This document shows, piece after piece, positions 1-5,965 of a DNA stretch of 28,328 nucleotides. The stretch is from contig JBBSEF010000037.1 of the NCBI GenBank assembly GCA_038240015.1, positions 1 through 28,328 of the forward strand, written 5' to 3'. The translations under genes and the position numbers were made by a program. The DNA comes from CAHJXF01 sp038240015 (GTDB lineage: Bacteria; Pseudomonadota; Gammaproteobacteria; Burkholderiales; Burkholderiaceae_D). The notes under the pieces are model-generated. The model ran no database searches and was not told where the DNA came from. It worked only from the letters and a program-made list of their open reading frames with translations. Each line of letters starts with the position of its first letter. Position 1 is the first letter of the stretch.

Positions 1-1262
1 GGGATGTCGGGCGCCTTCAACACCGCGAAGCCGGCTTGCTCGACCTCGCCGCGATGCAGACGATTGACGCCGCCGATCTCGCGCAACACCGCGTTGGCCA
101 GCTTCATGCTGTCGTTGATCTGCGCGGTGGTCGAAAGGTCCAGCAGCACGCCGGCGAGCTGACGATCGTGCGACGCGAGGTTGACGCCGCCGATCAGGTC
201 GGCCGAGTTCTCCTTGTTGGCGAGCCAGCGCGCCGCGGTCGACGACGCGCCGCGCTCGGACAGCGCGAACACCGACGAGCCGTGCGCATCGGGCGACACG
301 AACGCGTCGGCGTGGATCGACACGAACAGATCGGCCTGCACACGACGCGCCTTTTGGACGCGTACGTGAAGCGGCACGAAGAAGTCCGCATCGCGCGTCA
401 ACATGCAGCGCACGTTGGGTTCGGCGTCGAGCTTGGCGCGCAGACGCTTGGCGATTTCGAGCACGACGTTCTTCTCGTGGCTGCCGCCCTGGCCGACCGC
501 GCCCGGGTCTTCGCCGCCATGGCCGGGGTCGAGCGCGATGGTGATGATGCGGGCCACAGCGGGCGGCTTCCTCGTGAAGGCGTCGCCTCTGGCCACCGCC
601 TCGTCCTGCGCGCCCGGCTTCTGCAGAGGCTTGACGCCGGGGTCGATGCGCGAGTCGGCGACGAGCTGGGGCGGACCTTCACGCTTGATCAGGATCTCGC
701 CATCGGGCTTCTGAAGAAAGGCGAGCAAGGGGTCGTCGGGTTGATTCGGATAGAGATCGAAGACGAGTCGATAGCGATAGTCCCCGGCAGGCACGAGGTT
801 GAACACCTGCGGATTCACGCGGCCCTTGAGATCCAGCACGATGCGAACCACGTTGGGCCGGTTCTGACCGACGCGCACCTGACGAATGTAGGGATCGTTC
901 GGCTGAATCTTTGCGACCAGATCGCGCAACGCGGTATCGAGTTGCAAGCCTTCGATGTCCACCACCAGACGATCGGGTTCATCGACGACGAAGTGCGTGG
1001 CCTTCAACGCCGTGTCGCTCTCGATCGTGACGCGGCTGTAGTCGCTTGCGGGCCAGACGCGCACGCCGACGATGCCCGCTGCATGTGCGGACTCGGTGAA
1101 CACTACGGCGAGCGACAAGAGCGCGGGCAAGCGCGTCGCGCCGATCAGGCCTCCCTTTACTCCAGCTTTGAGGAGACGTCGGCGCAAGTCGACGTCGACG
1201 CGGATGCGAGCGGAGACGATGGCACGCGCAGCGGTCCGGCGCGCTCGAGACGACTCAGCCAC
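1..1262 (-). CDS. amiC: N-acetylmuramoyl-L-alanine amidase AmiC, 3' end beyond window
   Basis: Periplasmic zinc amidase that cleaves the amide bond between N-acetylmuramic acid and the peptide stem at the septum, helping daughter cells separate. The protein begins with an arginine-rich stretch (RRRLLKAG) followed by a hydrophobic region ending in ESAHA, which looks like a Tat-type signal peptide. An AMIN domain follows (about residues 50-150, starting GIVGVRVWPASDYSRV), then a linker, then the Amidase_3 catalytic domain beginning ITIALDPGHGGEDPGAVG. The zinc-site His of DPGHGG, the Glu of SHEKNVVLE and the His of VSIHAD are all visible. I place the start at GTG 1262 because GAGG lies six bases upstream. 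This makes it overlap tsaE by 106 bp. A TTG at 1187, next to the twin arginines, is the alternative. The C-terminus lies beyond base 1. Confidence 0.9.
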   Translation of the reverse strand, partial: MAESSRARRTAARAIVSARIRVDVDLRRRLLKAGVKGGLIGATRLPALLSLAVVFTESAHAAGIVGVRVWPASDYSRVTIESDTALKATHFVVDEPDRLVVDIEGLQLDTALRDLVAKIQPNDPYIRQVRVGQNRPNVVRIVLDLKGRVNPQVFNLVPAGDYRYRLVFDLYPNQPDDPLLAFLQKPDGEILIKREGPPQLVADSRIDPGVKPLQKPGAQDEAVARGDAFTRKPPAVARIITIALDPGHGGEDPGAVGQGGSHEKNVVLEIAKRLRAKLDAEPNVRCMLTRDADFFVPLHVRVQKARRVQADLFVSIHADAFVSPDAHGSSVFALSERGASSTAARWLANKENSADLIGGVNLASHDRQLAGVLLDLSTTAQINDSMKLANAVLREIGGVNRLHRGEVEQAGFAVLKAPDI

Positions 1263-1801
1263 GGGATGCCTCGTTCAGTCTTTGCCTCGATGCGCGCAAC
1301 GCGGCCTTCACCCCGCGCTTCGAGCGTGACGTGCAGATCGGGTGCGGGCAGCAGACTGCCGGCCTCGTAGGAAGCGCGTTCGGGCCATTCGACAAGGCGC
1401 AATGCGGCATCGGAGAAGTAGTCTCGAAAGCCCGCGTCCAGCCATTCATGCGGGTTTTCGAATCTATAGAAATCAAAGTGATAACAGTATAAGTTCATGC
1501 GTTGTCGAGTAGCTAGGCCTTTCGGCATTTCGACCACATAAGGCTCGACCAGCGTGTAGGTGGGACTCTTGATGCGGCCTGCTACGCCCAGGTGTTTGAG
1601 CAGCGCGCGAGCCAGCGTGGTCTTGCCCGCGCCGAGGTCGCCTGAAAGATGGATGGTGAAGCCGCTGTCAATCACAGTTGGCAGCGTGAACATCTCGACG
1701 ACGAGTTCGCCGAGCGCGATGCCCAGTGCGTTGGTCGCGGCCTCGTCAGGCAATGCGCATTGCGTGCGGATTTGCTGCGAGGGCAGGGGAGACGAAGTCA
1801 T
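1157..1801 (-). CDS. tsaE: tRNA threonylcarbamoyladenosine biosynthesis ATPase TsaE
   Basis: Cytoplasmic P-loop ATPase that works with TsaB and TsaD to put the threonylcarbamoyl group on A37 of ANN-decoding tRNAs. The Walker A motif GDLGAGKTT is at about residues 54-62. The family motifs SPTYTLVEPY and YHFDFYRF follow, and LVEWPER lies further on. At 214 residues it is longer than the usual 150-170. The extra length is a C-terminal tail after about residue 175, which is read through the start of amiC in another frame. The tsaE-amiC pair is a common proteobacterial arrangement and the two are surely co-transcribed. The start ATG at 1801 lies only 14 bp from the divergent queG start. Confidence 0.93.
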   Translation of the reverse strand: MTSSPLPSQQIRTQCALPDEAATNALGIALGELVVEMFTLPTVIDSGFTIHLSGDLGAGKTTLARALLKHLGVAGRIKSPTYTLVEPYVVEMPKGLATRQRMNLYCYHFDFYRFENPHEWLDAGFRDYFSDAALRLVEWPERASYEAGSLLPAPDLHVTLEARGEGRVARIEAKTERGIPWLSRLERAGPLRVPSSPLASASTSTCADVSSKLE

Positions 1802-1815
1802 ACAATCGTTGCGCG

Positions 1816-3096
1816 ATGATGAGCCAAAAAATGGATGACGCGACTTGCGACTCGATGAACGATGCGAGGGCTCGCGAGCTTGCGCGATCGATCAAGCGGT
1901 GGGGCCGCGAAGTTGGCTTCTCCGACGTTGCGATCTGCGATGCGATGCCGCGTGATGATGCTGCGACGGACGCCGCGCGCCAGACCGAAGAGCGTCTACG
2001 CGACTGGCTGGCTCAAGGCTTTCACGGGACGATGGATTATATGGCGCGCCATGGCATGCGCCGTGCGCGCCCGGCTGAGCTCGTGCCGGGTACGGTGTCG
2101 GTGATCACGGTGCGGATGGATTACTTGCCTGAGGCAAGTATCGGCGTCGCGGACGAAGCCGGGACTTCCGCCGAGGTCCGCGACGCTTCGGCCGATTGGG
2201 TCGATGCGTCCTGGGGCGTGCTGCACGAACCGCTGCGCGCCAACGTCTCGCGCTATGCGCATGGCCGCGATTATCACAAGGTGCTGCGCGCGCGGCTGCA
2301 ACGCCTCGCCGATCGCGTCGCCGATGCGATCGGTCCTTTCGGCCATCGGGTCTTCACCGACTCGGCGCCGGTGATGGAGGTCGAACTCGCACAACGCGCG
2401 GGTCTCGGCTGGCGCGGCAAGCACACGCTGCTGTTGTCGCGCACCGGCGGGTCGATGTTCTTTCTGGGCGAACTGTTCGTCGATGTGCCGCTGCCCGCCG
2501 ATGCTCCGGCGTCGGATCATTGCGGTCGCTGCACGCGTTGCATCGACGTGTGTCCCACGCGCGCGATCGTCGCGCCACATGTGCTGGACGCGCGTCGCTG
2601 CATCGCCTATCTCACGATCGAACTCGAAGGCCCGATTCCTGAGGAGTATCGGCCGCTGATCGGCAATCGCATCCACGGTTGCGACGACTGCCAACTCGTG
2701 TGTCCCTGGAACAAGTTCGCGCAGCGTTCGAGCTTGCGTGACTTCGACGCGAGGCCGCTCGCGCATCGAACGCTGATCGACGTGTTCGCGTGGAGCCAAG
2801 ACGAGTTCCTCGCGCACACCGAAGGCACGGCGATACGGCGCATCGGGCACGAACGCTGGTTGCGCAATGTCGCCGTGGCGCTCGGTAACGCGCTGGCATC
2901 TGTCGCCGCGTCGATCGGCGACGACGATCGATCCGCGATTCGTGCGTCGCTGGCGTTGCGCGGCGACGACCCTTCGCCACTGGTCCGCGAACACGTCGCA
3001 TGGGCGCTCGCGCAATCTGCTCCCTCCCCCTCTAAGGGAGGGGTGGGGGACGCCGTCGCAAAAAATCAAGCCGAAGTTGCCTTCCCCACCGGCTGA
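1816..3096 (+). CDS. queG: Epoxyqueuosine reductase QueG
   Basis: Catalyses the last step of queuosine synthesis, the cobalamin- and iron-sulfur-dependent reduction of epoxyqueuosine to queuosine in the tRNA wobble position. Two [4Fe-4S] clusters are indicated by CGRCTRCIDVCP (around residue 235) and CDDCQLVCPWN (around residue 289). The core GWRGKHTLLLSRTGGSMFFL matches the family, and the C-terminal part resembles the HEAT-like repeat tail (WLRNVAVALGNAL). In-frame ATGs occur at 1816, 1819, 1831 and 1855. I use the first, but the conserved part begins only near RARELARSIKRWG, so 1855 is also possible. TACAAT at 1801-1806 could be a -10 element, which would favour a later start. The last 25 or so residues are encoded by a palindromic repeat plus a convergent overlap of 31 bp with the next gene, so they are probably not conserved. 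Confidence 0.92.
   Translation: MMSQKMDDATCDSMNDARARELARSIKRWGREVGFSDVAICDAMPRDDAATDAARQTEERLRDWLAQGFHGTMDYMARHGMRRARPAELVPGTVSVITVRMDYLPEASIGVADEAGTSAEVRDASADWVDASWGVLHEPLRANVSRYAHGRDYHKVLRARLQRLADRVADAIGPFGHRVFTDSAPVMEVELAQRAGLGWRGKHTLLLSRTGGSMFFLGELFVDVPLPADAPASDHCGRCTRCIDVCPTRAIVAPHVLDARRCIAYLTIELEGPIPEEYRPLIGNRIHGCDDCQLVCPWNKFAQRSSLRDFDARPLAHRTLIDVFAWSQDEFLAHTEGTAIRRIGHERWLRNVAVALGNALASVAASIGDDDRSAIRASLALRGDDPSPLVREHVAWALAQSAPSPSKGGVGDAVAKNQAEVAFPTG
3021..3043. repeat. CCCTCC/GGAGGG palindromic repeat, copy 1
   Basis: Inverted repeat CCCTCCC (3022-3028) and GGGAGGG (3036-3042) around a seven-base loop, followed by GTGGGGGA. Related sequences occur near 5943-5960 and 15914-15934, each near the 3' end of a gene. 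This copy lies inside the last codons of queG and encodes PSPSKGG. Confidence 0.6.
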
Positions 3097-3536
3097 TAGT
3101 GACCAACCGGTAACTGAAACGCGACCGCGAGGCGGTTCCATCCGTTGATCGCGTTGATGCCGATGGTGAGATCGACCAGTTCGGTTTCGCTGAATTGCGC
3201 ACGCGCCTCATCGAACAATTGATCGGGCACGCGTTCGAACGCGATCAAGGTCAGCGCTTCGGTCCACGCCAGCGCGGCGCGTTCGCGCGGCGTGTAAAAG
3301 GGCCCTTCGCGCCACGCCGAAAGCCCATAGATGCGCTGCTCGGTTTCGCCCAACGCGCGCGCGTCCTTGGCGTGCATGTCGAGACAGAAGGCGCACGCAT
3401 TGATTTGCGAAGAGCGAATCTTCACGAGCTCGTAGAGCGGCTTCTCGATGGTGGTGGTGGCCATGTGCTTCTCGAGCCCGCTCATCGCTTGTACGGCGCC
3501 GGGACTGGCTTTGCGAAAGTCGATGCGGGATGACAT
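3066..3536 (-). CDS. Carboxymuconolactone decarboxylase / AhpD-like family protein
   Basis: A 156-residue protein of the AhpD-like alkylhydroperoxidase fold. The redox motif CAFCLDMHAKDAR (CxxC with a His four residues later) is the family signature for thiol-based peroxidase activity. The downstream text GLSAWREGPFYTPRERAALA and INAINGWNRLAVAF is typical of the single-domain subgroup. The start ATG at 3536 has GGAG about seven bases upstream. The physiological substrate cannot be told from the sequence, so an antioxidant role is inferred from the family. The gene follows the AEC transporter gene on the same strand after a 74-bp gap that contains a hairpin repeat, and its 3' end overlaps queG tail to tail by 31 bp. 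Confidence 0.88.
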   Translation of the reverse strand: MSSRIDFRKASPGAVQAMSGLEKHMATTTIEKPLYELVKIRSSQINACAFCLDMHAKDARALGETEQRIYGLSAWREGPFYTPRERAALAWTEALTLIAFERVPDQLFDEARAQFSETELVDLTIGINAINGWNRLAVAFQLPVGHYQPVGKATSA

Positions 3537-3576
3537 GGGGTGCTCCAAAGGCCAACTTGTTTTAGCCGTCGCCCGG

Positions 3577-3596
3577 ATCCCGGCCTTCGCCGGGAT
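3577..3596. repeat. GC hairpin repeat (REP-like family A), copy 1
   Basis: Perfect 8-bp stem ATCCCGGC / GCCGGGAT around CTTC, between the AEC transporter and AhpD-like genes. The same hairpin core recurs at 10237-10254, 10289-10306, 12419-12436 and 12470-12487. Confidence 0.75.
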
Positions 3597-3610
3597 GAAG
3601 AGGCCGATTG

Positions 3611-4504
3611 CTAACGCGCCGCGACGATCCACAGCGGCAACGTAACCGCCGACACAATCGTACTCGCCGAAATCAGAAATGCCACGATCGCGCCGTTGCC
3701 GCCCATGCGCATCGCGAGAATGTATGCGGACGACGCGGTCGGCAAAGCGGCGAACAGGACGGCGATCTCTCGCTGCAGCGGCGGCAACTCCCAGTGCCGC
3801 GCGACCAGCAACGCGACGGTCGGCGCGGCGATCAGTTTGACCACAAGCCACCACGCGAGCGTCGGCTTCTCCACGATCGTGCCGGCAAGCCGCAGGCCCG
3901 CACCCACCGCGATCAGGCCCAGAGCGATCGACGCGCTCCCCAGGCGTTGCAGCGTCGCCGTGACGAACTCGGGCAGTTGCAGTCCCGCGAGGTTCATGCC
4001 GAGCCCGCAGACGGTCGCGATGATGAGCGGGTTGCGCGCCATCTCGCGCAAGATGCCCGACTGCTGATGACGCGCGAGGGCGAACACCGCCGCGGCATTC
4101 GCGATCGGCACCGCGATGCCGATCGCGACCGCCATCAGCGCAATGCCCTCGCTGCCGGCGAGCCTGCCCGCGAGCGCAAGCGCGATGTACGAGTTGAAGC
4201 GAAACGCGCACTGCACACCCGACGCAAACACGGGCGGTGCGGGCTTGAAGAGCGGCCGCGCAAGATAGCCGAGCACGATGCAGGCGGCGACGGCGGAGAG
4301 ACATGCGCCGATCAATCCCGCGGTCGATCCGAAATCGAACTTCGCGCTCGCCGTCGAATGGAACAATAACGACGGAAACAGGACGAAGTACACCATGCGC
4401 TCGAGCCCCGACCAGAAGGCGAGCTCGAAACGCGCGTATCGTTTCAGGAGCGCGCCGAGAGAGATCAGTGCGAAATCGGGGAAGAGCAGAAGGGCGACGG
4501 ACAA
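3611..4504 (-). CDS. AEC-family (auxin efflux carrier-like) transporter
   Basis: Inner-membrane protein of about 297 residues made almost wholly of hydrophobic helices, matching the usual length of the AEC family. Family-like features are the N-terminal FPDFALISLGALLKRYA, the central CAFRFNSYIALALAGRL and the C-terminal half around ALPTASSAYILAMRMGGN. Bacterial members export or import small organic acids such as malate or malonate, but the substrate here is unknown. The start is uncertain: the conserved region begins right after a TTG at 4504, whereas the first upstream ATG (4690) would add a non-hydrophobic tail read antisense through the neighbouring gene. I therefore prefer 4504, although no clear ribosome binding site is visible. 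It would begin three bases from the divergent gene at 4508. Confidence 0.82.
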   Translation of the reverse strand: MSVALLLFPDFALISLGALLKRYARFELAFWSGLERMVYFVLFPSLLFHSTASAKFDFGSTAGLIGACLSAVAACIVLGYLARPLFKPAPPVFASGVQCAFRFNSYIALALAGRLAGSEGIALMAVAIGIAVPIANAAAVFALARHQQSGILREMARNPLIIATVCGLGMNLAGLQLPEFVTATLQRLGSASIALGLIAVGAGLRLAGTIVEKPTLAWWLVVKLIAAPTVALLVARHWELPPLQREIAVLFAALPTASSAYILAMRMGGNGAIVAFLISASTIVSAVTLPLWIVAAR

Positions 4505-4507
4505 GGG

Positions 4508-5215
4508 ATGACGATGGGTTTGAGAAATGGCAGCAGGAACAGGAAGCGCGGCGCGCCGCGCACTTTGACTGCATGCGGCGCGTTGGGCAAGTCGCGCTTC
4601 ACAGCCCGCTTCGCAGCCCGCGTCGCTGCCCGCCTCGCAGCCTGCGTCGCGACGCTGATCGTGTCGATGTCGATGATGCACGTCGCGCAAGCAGCCGCGG
4701 TCGAGCGCGAAGGCTTGCGTTATGAAGACACGGTCCGCGTCGGCAACAGCAAGCTTCTGTTGAACGGCATCGGCGTTCGTAGCGTTGCGTGGCTCAAGGG
4801 CTACGTCGCGGGACTCTATCTTTCTCGGAAAGAGGTCGAAGCCGAGCAGGTCTATGCGCTGCAGGGATCCAAACGCATCGCAGTGAAAATGCTACTCGAC
4901 ATCGACTCGGGCCTGCTCGCCAAGACCTTCAGTGACGGCATCCGCAAGAACTACCGCGACGACGAACTCGAAGCCCTGCGCCCGCGCATGGACGCCTTCG
5001 ACGCGCAACTCCGCGCGATCGGCGGCGTGAAGAAGGGCGACGCGATCGACCTCGACTACCAGCCCGCGACCGGCACACGCATATTCGTCAACGGCAAAGC
5101 GCGCGGCGACGTGATCGCGGGCGACGATTTCTACGTCGCGCTGCTCAAGATGTTCATCGGCGAGCGCGCGATCGACAAGAATTTGAGGGCAGCGTTGCTG
5201 GGAAAGGGTTCATGA
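4508..5215 (+). CDS. Exported chalcone isomerase-like domain protein
   Basis: A 235-residue protein with a basic N-terminus, a hydrophobic stretch ending in MMHVAQA|AAVERE that looks like a signal peptide, and a C-terminal domain resembling the chalcone isomerase-like family (Chalcone_3). The domain features are GVRSVAWLKGYVAGLYLSRK, KMLLDIDSGLLAKTFSDG and GDDFYVALLKMFIGERAIDK. Bacterial members are periplasmic and of unknown function; no flavonoid chemistry is implied. ATGs at 4508 and 4514 are both possible starts. Residues 30-49 are five tetrapeptide units of the form R[FVL][AT]A, encoded by a 12-bp tandem repeat that lengthens the signal peptide. A terminator follows the gene. Confidence 0.78.
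   Translation: MTMGLRNGSRNRKRGAPRTLTACGALGKSRFTARFAARVAARLAACVATLIVSMSMMHVAQAAAVEREGLRYEDTVRVGNSKLLLNGIGVRSVAWLKGYVAGLYLSRKEVEAEQVYALQGSKRIAVKMLLDIDSGLLAKTFSDGIRKNYRDDELEALRPRMDAFDAQLRAIGGVKKGDAIDLDYQPATGTRIFVNGKARGDVIAGDDFYVALLKMFIGERAIDKNLRAALLGKGS
4595..4654 (+). repeat. 12-bp tandem repeat inside a signal peptide (5 units)
   Basis: Five imperfect 12-base units, for example CGCTTCACAGCC, CGCTTCGCAGCC and CGCGTCGCTGCC. They keep frame and encode RFTA, RFAA, RVAA, RLAA and CVAT. The same period is seen in ileS (7520-7579) and ribF (9615-9650). Confidence 0.75.
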
Positions 5216-5234
5216 TGCGGGGTGGTGATGCGCG

Positions 5235-5257
5235 ACCGACCCTGTATCGGTTTTTTT
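5235..5257 (+). terminator. Rho-independent terminator after the chalcone isomerase-like gene
   Basis: Stem ACCGA / TCGGT around a seven-base loop, running directly into seven T residues. It begins about 20 bp after the stop codon and ends 22 bp before the next start codon. Confidence 0.65.
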
Positions 5258-5279
5258 GAATGATGTTCGAGGAGTTGTC

Positions 5280-5810
5280 ATGCGTTCTTTCATTACGATG
5301 GTTTTTGTTCTGTTCTCGGCCGCATCGTTTTCGGCGGTCGCCGGCCCGACCGATCCTTCCACCTTCGACGCCACCCCATACAAGTCGCAAAAGGCGCTCT
5401 ACGACTTCAACTTCGCCAAGCCGCTCGACGCGTTGCCCGCGTTCGGTTACGTGAAGAATCATCTGGAGGCGATCAAAAAGTACGGTCAACCGGACACGTC
5501 GAAGATCGTGATCGTCGCCCACGGCAACGAGCTGCACGCGTTCTCGCGCCTGAATCGCGCGGCCTATCCGCAGATGTACGACGAACTGAAAGCCTTGAAG
5601 GAGGCCGGCGTCACCATCCACATCTGCAGCAACGCCGCGCGCGCCCGCGGCTACAAGCCCGACGAGTTCTACGACGTGGTGACGGTGGTGCCCGCAGCCG
5701 TGATCGACATCGCCAAATGGCAGAACGAGGGATACAGCTACATGTACGCCGGATGGTTTCCGCGGCTCACGCGCGAAGAGGTGGTGGCGCAGCATTCTGA
5801 GTTGCGGTGA
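5280..5810 (+). CDS. Exported DsrE-family protein
   Basis: A 176-residue protein with an N-terminal signal peptide (hydrophobic MVFVLFSAASFSAVAG, cleavage probably near residue 22). The mature part resembles the DsrE/DsrF-like fold: a strand KIVIVAHGNELHAF, then YDELKALKEAGVTIHICSNA with the conserved-position Cys, and FYDVVTVVPAAVIDIAKWQNEG. Periplasmic DsrE-like proteins are widespread and poorly characterised. A sulfur-relay role is known only for the cytoplasmic DsrEFH members, so no function is assigned. The start ATG 5280 has GAGGAG six bases upstream. The gene lies between a terminator and the convergent ileS. Confidence 0.82.
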   Translation: MRSFITMVFVLFSAASFSAVAGPTDPSTFDATPYKSQKALYDFNFAKPLDALPAFGYVKNHLEAIKKYGQPDTSKIVIVAHGNELHAFSRLNRAAYPQMYDELKALKEAGVTIHICSNAARARGYKPDEFYDVVTVVPAAVIDIAKWQNEGYSYMYAGWFPRLTREEVVAQHSELR

Positions 5811-5942
5811 GGAGTCATCTGCGCCAAGAGTACGACTTCTCGGCGGCGAGGAAGAATCCTAACGCTGCTCGACTCAAGTCCTCTGCGTCCTATGCAAGCG
5901 GAGGGCCGTAGAGGCCGAGGTCGCGCGCGAATGGTAAGAGGA

Positions 5943-5960
5943 TTCCCTTGAAGGGGAGGG
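5943..5960. repeat. CCCTCC/GGAGGG-type repeat, copy 2 (partial)
   Basis: The sequence TTCCCTTGAAGGGGAGGG matches the reverse complement of copy 3 at about 15912-15930. It lies just beyond the 3' end of ileS, in the 155-bp gap between dsrE-like and ileS. That gap shows no other feature. Confidence 0.45.
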
Positions 5961-5965
5961 AGTAG

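Noticed and set aside
36..1370. 444-codon plus-strand ORF over amiC
   Set aside because: It is antisense to amiC and tsaE, both with clear family motifs, and its own translation has no recognisable motif. Long antisense frames are expected at this GC content.
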